Assembly (NCBI GenBank): GCA_035772405.1
Contig: JAYKKM010000350.1
Coordinates: forward strand, 1,736,001 to 1,800,000
Reading direction: 5' to 3'
Source of the DNA: Chrysogorgia sp. JL179-B06
Taxonomy: Eukaryota; Cnidaria; Anthozoa; Scleralcyonacea; Chrysogorgiidae
DNA: 64,000 nucleotides
The translations under genes and the position numbers were made by a program. Below the pieces are notes generated by a model. That model ran no database searches. It worked only from the letters and a program-made list of their open reading frames with translations, and had not been told where the DNA came from. Positions 22,653-33,700 of this stretch are shown piece by piece; within the stretch, counting starts at the first letter, position 1; each line of letters opens with the position of its first letter.

Positions 22653-25160
22653 AATGTCAAACAAAAGAAAATGGGAAGGTTATCAGCAAAAAGTGGCTAA
22701 AAACGGAGGATGACAAAAGGATGAGTCTTCCACGTTGTCCAACGATACGGAATATTTGACTGTTCAGCAATTGTCTACAATGGTACCTCTTACAAAACAG
22801 CCACCTACGTTGGACAGCATAAAATCTGCTTGTCAGAAGCACTTTCGAACATCAGCTGAATGTGATGTATTGGCTGGAGAAAGGGGGCCATCATTTACTG
22901 ATTTGAGTCAAATAAAAAATTGGAAAGTCATTCACATTAGGTTTATTAACCACGCCTACCTGGATAAACATCGTAGTTTTGCATGTGTCGAATGTAAATC
23001 ATATGCTAATAGATTTAGATTGAAAAAATCATAGCATAGCCTGTGCAATCCTGATGACAACCATACAGGTAGTATACTGGATGGCAGTTTAGATAGCATG
23101 GATGGGGAGGATGAAAGCAAAGAAGAAGGTACAAGCCTAGTTAAGAAGGGCCAATTGGACTGATAGCCTTCTTAATGACATGGTTGACATTGTTGTGAAC
23201 AGTGACTATTACAAGAAGAGATTAATATTTGTGAATATGAAAAAACAAACAAATACTGAGATCTATCAAAGTATATTAAAGCACAGGCTTCCCAAGCTTG
23301 CGACAGATTTATTATTATTGACTCTTTATTTACGATCTATTTTAATGGACTTGCAACGGGAATTCATTCGACTTCGTTAAATCTGTGTAATTTAGTGTGA
23401 AATCTGGGGCACTTTTATTATTATGATATTTGAGTACTTTATGTACGATCTATTTTAATGGCTTTGCAACGGGAATCATTCGATTTCGTAAAATGCTAGA
23501 ATATTGCCATAAATTAAGAAATAAAGTTCACTTTATTTCTTATGAAGTCGTAGTTGTCGTTTCTGTGTAATTTGGTGTGAAATCTGGCGCAATTGAGGCA
23601 TTGACAGCGAGTTCGGTATCTGGCCATGTTGTTCCTCACTATAAAATAGGGAAGGCAGGAGACTGCCGCTCACGAAGCCCACGTATCGACTCCACAAATC
23701 GTTCTCTAGGAGCCGCTTTACACGCCCAATCGCGAAAACAACAAATCAATAAAGTACAGTAAATTTCCCATCAGATACGTCGTCCACAGCAATCGATACA
23801 CATATTTAGTAAGATAAAATTCCAATAAAATTCAGTTGTTTGACGATCTGTTATCCGTGACCACAGGAACTGCAATACGGTCGTTGAACCCTCACGAGTT
23901 CAAATATCAAGCTCAATTCTCATTGGTCAATTCGGACGCTGTCATTTGAACTCGCGAGACCGTATTGCAGTTCCTGTGGTCACGGATAGCAGATCGTCAA
24001 ACAACTGAATTATATTGGAATTTTATCTTACTAAATCTGTGTATCGATTGCTGTGGACGACGTATCTGATGGGAAATTTACTGTACTTTATTGATTTGTT
24101 GTTTTCTTCGCGATTGGGCGCGTAAAGCGGCTTGTGGAGTCGATTCGTGAGCAGCAGTCTCCTGCCTTCCCTATTTTATAGTGAGGAACAACATGGCCAG
24201 ATACCAAACTCGCTGTCAATGCCTCAATTGCGCCAGATTTCACACCAAATTACACAGAAACGACAACTACGACTTCATAAGAAATAAAGTGAACTTTATT
24301 TCTTAATTTATGGCAATATTCTAGCATTTTAACGAAATCGAATGATTCCCGTTGCAAAGCCATTAAAATAAATCGTACATAAAGTACTCAAATATCATAA
24401 TAATAAAAGTGCCCCAGATTTCACACTAAATTACACAGATTTAACGAAGTCGAATGAATTCCCGTTGCAAGTCCATTAAAATATATCGTAAATGAAGAGT
24501 CAATAATAATAAATGTGTCGCAAGCTTGGGAAGCCTGTGATTAAAGGAGCTCAAGAAAATGGCAAGTGAGAAAGAAGATAATTGCCATTCAACAGTGGAA
24601 CTGTATACCAAATTCAAGAAAGCAATTGGGCAATGTAAGAAAGCTACACTGACTGACGATTGCTACAGGAATTAAAAGATTCCAAAATGAAAAAGGCTAT
24701 GGCCCTCGGTTTCACCAATTCTTTGCTTTGATACAGACACAAGACTCTTGCCAACCTTGGCAGGCAATTGAACCCTCTGCTCAAAATAATTCCAGCAGTG
24801 ATTCATCAGAATGTTGTTTAACTTCAACCAGTTATGCTGAACTTGGATCTGAAAACAATTTATTTGTGCCAATAAAGCAGGCTTCACTAAAAAGAAGAAA
24901 GGATGACCAGTCAAAAGAAGTTTCAGAGACGATGAAGTAAATTGTTGAAAAAGACCCAATGCAAGAGTAGAGGCTGAGAAATCTAGACAAAATCTAGACA
25001 GCGTGAATCAAGGCTCATTGAAATTCTGATGGGAAATCAAATAGCAGGCAATATATTTCAAACCAGTGCTCAGTCACCTCCGTTTTATAACCTTGGCATG
25101 CAGTTCCAAGCAAACGGTCAACAAACTATTAATGAAAATGGTCAGACATACCACCTATTT
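22653..25160 (+). pseudogene. TE-encoded protein (Harbinger-associated type), split by a fold-back insertion
   Basis: The frame begins at ATG 22653 (MSNKRKWEGYQQKV), meets a TGA, then continues (TVQQLSTMVPL, CDVLAGERGPSFTDLSQIKN, 22735-23034). After frameshifts the text NDMVDIVVNSDYYKKRLIF (about 23175-23235) leads to SILK at 23281. There a 1,258-bp palindrome intervenes, and the frame resumes exactly at 24547 with ELKKMASEKEDN and VELYTKFKKAIGQCKKA. Further pieces (RFHQFFALIQTQDSCQPWQA, LFVPIKQASLKRRK) run to about 25160. The layout resembles multi-copy TE proteins that accompany DDE transposases (memory). Function unknown; the gene is dead. Confidence 0.6.
23282..24539. mobile_element. Fold-back (near-perfect palindromic) element, 1,258 bp
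   Basis: The left end CACAGGCTTCCCAAGCTTGC is matched by its reverse complement at the right end. The arms stay complementary almost to the centre near 23910, each about 600 bp. The element is flanked by a perfect 7-bp duplication ATTAAAG (23275-23281 and 24540-24546). Removing the element plus one duplication rejoins the surrounding reading frame. The arms hold no recognised gene but do contain a TATA-like CTATAAAATAGG in each arm. It must be non-autonomous, mobilised by a transposase supplied elsewhere. Confidence 0.92.
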
Positions 25161-25407
25161 TAACAATTGTTCATACAAAAGCATGTTAACTTTTCTTTAA
25201 ACTATTGTTGGGTTTAGAAAATAACAGTTAAAGGACATTGGCAATATATTTTGACATTCCCTTTTCTTCAAGCTTATGTATGATCGTTGATAGAAAAGGT
25301 ATTTTAGCCTCGAACAAGTTAGTCGCTAATGCGTAAAACACAATTAACGGGGTAGCATTATGTCGCAGCGCCACCATCTTGAAATTCGATAAGAGATAAT
25401 TATACCT

Positions 25408-28400
25408 GGGTGTTTCGAAAACGAAGACCTACGAAAACGAAGACCGAAGACCTAAGATGGGTCTTCGTTTTCGTAATTACGAAAACGAAGACCCGTTTTC
25501 GTAATGACCCATATCAGAAAATAAGGACTATTTATTAAAATTTCCCAAAATTATTACCTTATTACTGTACCTTATGTATTGTGTTCTTCCACGTTTATTT
25601 TAATATAAAATCTACCTGAATCATAGACATTCACAGCTTGATGTTGAGTTAGAAATTATTGCGGGTAAGTTATTATTGGCGGAAAAACCCCCAAAAAGAT
25701 CACGAGTTCTGTGTTCAGTTTTTGCCGACTTTGTTATGCGAAATGGCATTCCCTCCATTAAAAAGCGTGCAAATCGCTAGAACGACGTTGATTTGGAAAA
25801 ATAATTTGTAGTGTACAAGTGGGATGGCATAGTTTCGCAGCCTGGTTGTTCGATAACCGCTAAGACGGGCAAGCGGCCAGACGTTGATGCGGACTATTGC
25901 AAAGCTAGTTTAGTTGTGACTTGTGAAGAAGCTGCTGAACGAGGAAGAATTGCAGCAGAAGATGTTCTTGAACCGTTGAACGAGGCTAGCGAGTACATTA
26001 CGAAATTAATCCAACCTCGTTGGAAATTAATCGGCATTTGTTTTGTCCCATCATAGGTAAAGCGCAAGGCTGTTATGCGAGTACGTGTGAATAATATCAA
26101 GATATTTCTGATTTTTACTTCTAAAATGCGATATTTTTCGAACGATCAACATTCAATTCTTGGTAAAATCAACATGAACTCTAACTATAAATGTACATTC
26201 ATGAACCCAATTAAGTAACACACAGGCCCGGAGCTACGGGGGGTGTAGGGGGGTGCGACACCCCCCCAAAAAAAATCTTTATATATGTTTCAGTCGGCAG
26301 AAGTTATATTTTAGTCGGCAGAAAATATATTTTAGACGTGCTCGATTTAACAGGAATAAGTAGAATCATTAACTTTTAGCGCATCATGTTTTAATTTCGC
26401 ATTGAGAGTGTGTTATTAACGTAGGACCAATTAACGTAGGCATCTAGCTAACGGAAAGACAATATTTTGCAGTGGCGGACACACGCACGCACGCACGCGG
26501 CACGCGCTTACCTTTAAAATTCCGCAAAGAAGTGTTTCAGTCTGTTTTTTACCATGTCAAAACGAAGAAGTCCGAGTGATAAACGCAATATTATTATATA
26601 TGACCGATTTGTTTTGGTAGCTTATCCAATTTTCATTGCAAAAGCCAGTTTCACTCATAGATATTTTACATGGGAAGATAAAACGATGGACGTTTCCAGA
26701 TGCCTAAAGGCTAAAGTGTATATTAGTTCTGTACTACTTCTGAGTTTATATTAAAGTGTTTCATAATCTTGATGCCCCTTAGTAATCTTGCATTTTTAGC
26801 AATGGCGTGGTGCCCTAATTTCGGAAAAATTCTTATCAGAAATCTCCGGAAAGCACTTCTGGGTTTTGCAAAATTAAAAATTTTCCTGGGGGCTATGCCC
26901 CCACAACCCCCTACTGCAACGTGCTGATTCTTCATGTGCGCCCCTTCTTCCGAACAACCCTAGATCTGCCACTGTTTTGACAAGCTTCGATCGATAGGAT
27001 GTAGTCGGTACAAGCTAGTGCGTCAGTCGGTTGAGGTGAGCTTACACCCCCCATGTAAAATTTTCTGAGTACGGCCCTGGTAACACAAGGTCAACACATG
27101 GTGGAGCGAGGTCAGCATCGTGATATATCCAACGAAACATTACGGTAAAATTAATAAAAATAACAAAACTACAATTCAGAATAGTTGTCTAACTAACAAA
27201 GCACATTTTCAAGAAAATTGCGAATATTACAAAAAACAAATGCCGATTACTTTCCACACTGCCAATCGAACCACCAGGCTGCGAAACTGTCATCCCACTT
27301 GTACACTATGTATTATTTTTCCAAATCAACGTCGTTCTTGCTATTTGCACGCTTTTTAATCGAAGGGAATGCCATGTCACATAACAAAGTTGGCAAAAGC
27401 ACAGAAACTCGTGATCTTTTTGATTCAATAATAACTTATGCGCAATAATTTTCTCTTGTATAAAATTCAACATCGAGCTGTACCGGAATGTCTATGATTC
27501 AGGAGGATTTTATATTAAACTATTAAACGTGGAAGAACACAATGCATAAAGTACAGTAATAAGGTAATAATTTTAATAAATTTTAATAAATAGTCCTTGT
27601 TTTCTGATATGGGTCTTCGTTTTCGTAATTACGAAAACGAAGACCTGTCTTATATAAAGGTCAACGCATGGTGTGGCGAGGTCAGCATCGTGTGTTACTT
27701 AACTGCAATATTTTTGGAATAATTCGAAACTGAATCTACATGGTTCATAAATGTACCTTTTTAGTTAGTTTCATGTTGGTTTTACCAAGCATTGTATGTT
27801 GATCGTTCGAAAAATATCGCATTTTAGAAGTAAAAATCAGAAATATCTTGATATTATTCACATGTACTCGCATAACAGCCTTGCGCTCTACCTACGATAG
27901 GACAAAACAAATGCCGATTAATTTCCCAACGAGGTTGGATTAATTTCGCAATGTACTCGCTAGTGATGTTTTGCAAGATACGCATGCCACCGCATGCCAC
28001 TGCCTCGTTCAACGGTTCAAGAACATCTTCTGCTGCAATTCTTCCTCGTTCTGCAGCTTCACAACTAAACTAGCTTTGCAATAGTCTGCATCGAACAACC
28101 AGGCTGTAAAACTATGCCATCCCCGACTGTACACTACAAATTATTTTTCCAAATCAACGTCGTTCTAGCGATTTGCACGCTTTTTAATGGAAGGGAATGC
28201 CATTTCGCATAACAAAGTTGGCAAAAAAAAACAGAACTCGTGATCTTTTTGCAGGTTTTCCCGCCAATAATAACTTACACGCAATAATTTCTAACTCAAC
28301 ATCAAGCTGTGAATGTCTATGATTCAGGTAGATTTTATATTAAAATAAACGTGGAAGAACACAATACATAAGGTACAGTAATAAGGTAATAATTTTGGGA

Positions 28401-28560
28401 AATTTTAATAAATAGTCCTTATTTTCTGATATGGGTCTTCGTTTTCGTAATACGAAAACGAAGACCCGAAGACGGGTCTTCGTTTTCGTAATTACGAAAA
28501 CGAAGACCCATCTTAGGTCTTTGGTCTTCGTTTTCGTAGGTCTTCGTTTTCGAAACACCC
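25408..28560. mobile_element. MULE-like fold-back element with GAAAACGAAGACC repeats
   Basis: The ends are inverted copies of GGGTGTTTCGAAAACGAAG, flanked by a perfect 10-bp duplication AATTATACCT (25398-25407 and 28561-28570), a length typical of MULE/MuDR insertions. Multiple GAAAACGAAGACC units occur near both ends in both orientations. The left arm sequence (25408-26214) is matched by two inverse copies on the right (about 27088-27650 and 27660-28560), so the structure is an asymmetric palindrome. A frame at about 25811-26056 (RIAAEDVLEPLNEASEYITK) recurs in the arms but is not a recognised protein. An 857-bp hAT element sits inside at 26223-27079. Confidence 0.85.
26223..27079. mobile_element. 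Non-autonomous hAT element, 857 bp
   Basis: It begins CAGGCCCGGAGCTACGGGGG and ends with the imperfect inverse (ACGGCCCTG). It is flanked by a perfect 8-bp duplication GTAACACA (26215-26222 and 27080-27087), the hallmark of hAT transposition. There is no transposase inside; the 66-codon frame at 26554-26754 has no recognised domain. A short (CACG)n tract lies near 26484. A tract near 26890-26910 with GGGGGCTATGCCCCC resembles sequences at 41970 and 44410, so relatives may be scattered in the window. Confidence 0.88.
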
Positions 28561-29104
28561 AATTATACCTGGGTCAATTTTTACCCTGGTTGTGACATCC
28601 CATGAGAACGTCGCACAACTTATTGTCTGCACCGCTAGGTTCCAGAAGGGTCGACTGGCATGGTCTCCAGAAGAAGGGTAAGTCAGACATGATGTTTTTG
28701 TTATTTCGCTTTGGCTCATCTAAATCTACATCACCGTTTTTGTATCTTTTAAACGAATTTAGATTATTCTGTTCGAACATGCACTATAATGAAATGGAAA
28801 CAGACCACATCTGAAGGCATCTACCAATGGTCAGTTGTTTACCCAAAGGCACATAAAGGAAAGAAAGCTGTGGTTAAACCTTTCAAAGAACGTCCGACTT
28901 ACAGTAAGCACAACAATAAAGTAGCTCACATGATGATGCCAAATACCATGGAAACATTGAACTTCATTTATTGTTTTGTAATTCAAAACCTGTTCAAACG
29001 ATCAGATCTAAAATAACAACATGACACTTTCTATTATTCTTCTAGAGTATATATAAACCATTCAACATGAATGTTTACAGCTGTGAAAGGACTTTTCTAG
29101 CTTT

Positions 29105-29338
29105 ATGAAAGCAAAGAGCCATGCCAAAGAACTCCTTCCAAAAGAACCCAACTCAAGACACAGTAGATTTCGAGGTAGATTTACACAGCCAGCTCGCCCA
29201 GTGGAAGGAAGTCATTGCGATTGTTCAGGAAAATGCGCAACAAAAAGATGTCCGTGCAGAGATAGTCTTCATAAATGTAAATCTGCTTGTGGTTGTAAAA
29301 AGGATGCATGCACGAACATTCCATTGCAAAACGAATAA
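29105..29338 (+). CDS. CXC-like cysteine-rich C-terminal fragment
   Basis: The 77-codon frame ends in a dense cysteine cluster with the spacing CDCSGKCATKRCPC followed by CKSACGCKKDACTN, resembling tesmin/CXC-type zinc-binding motifs. A plus-strand frame upstream (about 28789-28960, QWSVVYPKAHKGKKAVVK, FKERPTYSKHNNK) may belong to the same protein, separated by a frameshift or intron. It lies inside the TTAA-flanked element near its right end, so it is probably the tail of that element's own protein. Exact role unknown. Confidence 0.45.
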   Translation: MKAKSHAKELLPKEPNSRHSRFRGRFTQPARPVEGSHCDCSGKCATKRCPCRDSLHKCKSACGCKKDACTNIPLQNE

Positions 29339-29349
29339 AGTTATGAAAC

Positions 29350-29850
29350 GTCCACTTGTGTGTTTATATTACTAGTAGAAAATTTAAAGTGCGTATAAAG
29401 TCCATCAGGTGAAGCAAATTTGTTCCTTATACATGTATAAATACACGACGTAAATACTCTTCGGCATTTCTTACCCCTAAAATTTGAAAAATCCATCTCG
29501 AACATCTTCGATACGCAGCTAGGCGATAAAGCCTGTAAGTCCGAGCAAGATCGTCGTAATCCAGTGGCCAGTTTTTGTTCTAAATATGGTGCGACCATTA
29601 TATAGCCTTTTCATGGCAGCAGACACTTTCATTGGTTTTGTTCATTATTTGGCAATGCCCACATTTTCACCAATCGAGGGTTGTAAGTCGCCAAGCATTA
29701 TTCGCTTCAAATTCTTCATTGAGATCACTTTCTATTGACGTTCATGAGTCAGACCCCAAATCATCACTTTCTATTTTGTCATCTGGATTTGGTTCGAACA
29801 AGTACGGTTGTATTTCGTGTCCTTCTGTTTCGTTGCCATCTTACATGCGA
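29350..29850 (-). pseudogene. P2RX7_C-like zinc-binding domain protein remnant
   Basis: In the minus direction one frame reads IQPYLFEPNPDDKIESDDLG, then WCKCGHCQIMNKTNESVCC (about 29705-29650), followed by WPLDYDDLARTYRLYRLAAY and ASPDGLYTHFKF near 29400. The acidic PYL.EP lead, the WC.CG.CQ...ECVCC cysteine set and the AYR..W tail are the pattern of the P2X7-receptor intracellular (P2RX7_C) domain, which is multi-copy in cnidarian genomes. There are a stop before FIDL-type text and a frameshift near 29430. It lies inside the TTAA-flanked element and may be captured cargo. Confidence 0.6.
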
Positions 29851-30118
29851 AGTAAACAAAACGTAGAAGGAATTCTATCCTTCCCTGGTTGTGATGTCAG
29901 AAAGAAAATTTTTGCAACATTAACATATTCCAAATAGTATTTGCAGATTCAAAATGGCGGCTAAAGGAAGGATTTCAATGAAGACAGCTCTTGTTTATGG
30001 TGACAGAATACACTTTTACGGTTAAAATTTGACGTTTTATTACTGTATTGGGTAGTAACTTAAAGAAAAAGGAATGTCAAAATATATTGCCAATGTCCTT
30101 TAATTATTACTAAAGTTA

Positions 30119-30625
30119 CAGGGGCGGATCTAGACTGTATCAACTGTATCACACGATACAGTCAGATTTTAACTAATAATCTAATTATAATTAAAATAAA
30201 TTAAAATTCGAATATTAAATTTCGCGGGAGTACCTTTTTCCAAACAATTACATCATTTTCAATATCTTTGATGTGCGCAATTTTATTTTTCGAAGTTGGT
30301 TTAAAATCGCTTCTGCGGTCCAATTCTACGAGCGCTTGAAATTCGAGCCCGCGAAAATTGCCCGTAATTGATTTGTCCATAATCGCATTCCTACCAACAT
30401 GTTCCTTTCCATCGCGCAAAATGCGCGCTCGAAGCCGTCTCGATTCTTAATGGCGATGTTTTACCGATGACCTTCCGACGGATACATTTGTACTATTTAT
30501 AGTAACTGTATCGACTGTATCGCACACATTCCGATACAGTCAAATCGTCATAGACTGTATCAAACCAATCAAAACGCCACTTTTCTGATACATTCCGATA
30601 CAGTGGACTGTATCGGCCGTGGCCT
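30119..30625. repeat. Subterminal ACTGTATC/GATACAGT repeats of the hAT element
   Basis: The octamer ACTGTATC or its complement occurs many times between the left TIR and the gene: a cluster at 30134-30170 and another at 30505-30620, in both orientations. hAT transposases commonly bind short subterminal repeats like these. The right side has only a weak equivalent (GATACACT near 36670). Confidence 0.6.
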
Positions 30626-30720
30626 ATCTGAGGACCTAAGTATGATTATGCCATGTCGATGATGTGATTTATCCAAGTTTACAAGCCACGACTCTAGTCG
30701 AGCGCAACTCTGTTTTAACC

Positions 30721-33700
30721 ATGGCATTCAACAATGTTCTACAACAGCTACTGTGTGTCTTGGATAATACAAGTTATTCGTCGGTGGAAAAGGCGAGTAG
30801 ATTACTCCTTCTTAAGCGCGATTGCGAGAAGTTACTTGAAGCCGAATTTGAGACGAAAATCGGTGCCAATATGTGTGTTTCTCTGTGCAATTTTGCGAAG
30901 ATACAGTTCCCTCGCAGCCAGGAAGCGCGGAATTTAAATCAGCACCCAGTGAGGTAAGTTCATGAATAATAAATATTTTAAGTAGCTCTACTAATATTAT
31001 CATATGCACTAAATGTCGAATATGCTAATGAGTGATCTGTCCGTATAAGTTTTAATAGCGTATTGATTCATTTGATTAAAACGAAATAAGTCTGCTTTAT
31101 ATTATTTTTACAGTGTTCAACGACTTCAATCTGACTTGAACATTCTGATATGCTATAAATTAATAAATAGCTTTCGAAAATGCTCAGCCGACTGACTGAG
31201 CTGTTATAAATGTTATGCTGTAGTGTTGTTATATGAACCGGTTTCATGTTCATGTTATTATACTAGTCAGACACTCAGTGCTGTCATCGAGTGACATTTA
31301 AATTATAAACATTGGGGGAAATTGTGCAATATAATTCTTAGTCTTTCACTCTTTCTTACTCTACTAGTATAAGTACAATGTCCAAATGGATTGATTCCCA
31401 TTTCGAATGGTTAATATTCTCTATAACCTAATAATAAATAGTATTATTTATTTTTATATTATGTCTATAGCTTTGCTTATTTAGCCTAGTTAAACTGAGA
31501 CAGTAATAGTATTATAATGAATGATTTTATTTATTTATTTATAAAAGTATTCAGTATTGACAGAAGAACCATATATTTACATGTATGCTGTTGTGCAAAA
31601 TTTGTGCTATCATAGTCAGGACAACACTACAGGCCTGATGATTGAACCAAATTGCCTAGATATCTATTCTGGCCCTGACTATGTACATGTACAGTATTAC
31701 AAATGTGCCTATCTCTTGATTACCTTTAGAACTACAGGAGATGGCAATTGCCTTTATAATGCATGTTCTATTGCATTATGTGGTGATGAGACCATGGCGA
31801 TTTACCTTCGGTGCCTAACCAGCATTGAGCTTTACAGAAATGCTCAATTTTATTCTGATCACCCTTTGGTTGCTCAACAACATAATAAAGGTGCATTTAA
31901 ATGTAGGGGAAATGCTTTTGCTATGTGCTTGTCAGATTTTGCATTAAAATCGGTGAGAAAGGATGATCCTTCGAAGGCTATCTTTGCAGAAGCCCGTAAC
32001 AATGCTCGTAACCACGAATACTCGTCATTTTTATGCATGCTTTCTCTTTCGAGTGTGCTTCAACTTCCTATTGAATCATACTATCCGATTCCAACTACTG
32101 AAGTACATACCCACGAAGAATCCAGTGATACCCAGGTTGTAGAAGAAATGGATTCTCTTGCCCTTTTTTTTAATTGCACCATTTTCCCAAGAGAAGCAGC
32201 AGAGAATAATATTAGTGAGAGAATACATATTTTCCGATGTGCTGTCATGCCCATAGGATATCTTAGAACAACAGTTATTCCCAACAAGAAAAATCATTTT
32301 GTTGCCCTTTGTCAGCCGAAAGAAAACGCCACTATTCCTTTGAGTCAAGAACACTTCGTAATGAAGCCATTATTTCCTCATGTTACTTTTGAAATGATCG
32401 CCACTAATGATGCTGAAGATGTTTTGAATAATTATTTTAATTTGGCTCATTCCAGCAATACAGGTACGCCCCATAGTGAAGAGCCTATAAATTCATCTGT
32501 AGCAGTCGATTGCTCTAGTAGTTCAACCCAGTTGAAGCAAGTCCTTATTGACAAGCTATTTTTTAGGAAAAGAAAACCTGTTGATCAAAATGACCAAACT
32601 CCTCCCCAGAATGAACCTGCAACGAAACGGAAAAGTGTTAGTTGTCCATCAGAACCACAAACACCAGTCGTTCCAATAGCTCACACCACTGCACCCAGTA
32701 ATACAGTTTCCTTTCCTGATGACATTAGTAATTTTGTTGATCCACCTACTCCATTAACTGACCAGAAAAAATACCATCTTCTCTGCAATGTTTGGAAACC
32801 CCAACCGGAGCATGTCTTTCCTGCGAATGTGCATAAACGAAAATTTCTTTTTGAGTGGTTGAAAAAATTCCCATGGTTGGCATATTCAAAGGCGTGTGAT
32901 GGGGCATTATGTGTTAATTGTGTTTTGTTTGGAGGAGAAAGTACCCATAATGCGAATAAACTACAAAGACTTTTTAAAACCCCTTTGAATACTTGGAATA
33001 TCGCAGCATCCAGATTCCGTGTTCATGAAGAAAAGTCTATCCATAAAACTGCAACTTTACGTGCATCTTTATTTAAGACGTCAATGGAACAAAGATCCAC
33101 ACAAATTGATGCACAACTGAACGAATTAAGACGGAAGCAAATTGAGGAGAATAGAAAGAAGCTCAAGCCAATTGTAGAAGGTGTGGTACTCTTGGGCAGA
33201 CAAGCAGTAGCATTACGAGGTCACCGAGACGACTCAAAAGACCAAGAGTCAGAAACAAACAACCCTGGCAATCTAATCGAAGTGCTGAAATATGGAGCTA
33301 GATGTGCAGGCGTCTCAGAGCACGAATTTCTCAACTCCACTCCCAAAAATGCTACTTACAGATCCAAAACTACACAAAACCAGATAATCGAAGTTTGTGG
33401 TGAATTGATATCTGAAAAGATTGTGAGTGAGGTTCATGCTGCCAAATTTTTTTCTATTCTTGCTGACGAAGCAACAGATTGTTCTAATATAGAGCAGATG
33501 TCACTTGTCGTTCGTTTCGTCGATAAGGAGCATTGTATTCGAGAGGAGTTCCTCGGTTTTGTGCCATGTTCACTTGGTATGACGGGAGAAGCGATATCCA
33601 CAACTATTTTGAATTCTCTAGGTAATCTCGGCCTATCCATTGAAAATTGTCGTGGTCAGGGATACGATGGAGCAGGAAACATGGCTGGTAGGCTTTCTGG

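Larger units (their letters stand above)
25232..30099. mobile_element. TTAA-flanked (Kolobok-like) DNA transposon
   Basis: The left end AGGACATTGGCAATATATTT (25232 on) is repeated in inverse at 30063-30099, and both ends abut TTAA (25228-25231 and 30100-30103). TTAA duplication is shared by piggyBac and Kolobok; the AGG start favours Kolobok. Inside, a younger MULE-like fold-back element fills 25408-28560. The element's own content is then only about 1.7 kb, with CXC-like coding sequence on the plus strand (29105-29338) and a P2RX7_C-like frame on the minus strand (about 29850-29350). No transposase was recognised. Confidence 0.8.

Noticed and set aside
30111..30118. 8-bp hAT target-site duplication for the OTU element
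   Set aside because: The 8 bases outside the left end (TAAAGTTA) do not match those outside the right (AGTTACTA). Only AGTTA is shared, so at most a 5-bp duplication is supported.
31557..31729. Upstream extension of the OTU-hAT frame into 31557-31729
   Set aside because: It starts at TTG, not ATG, and an acceptor at 31729 matches exon 1 in phase, so this part is better read as intron.
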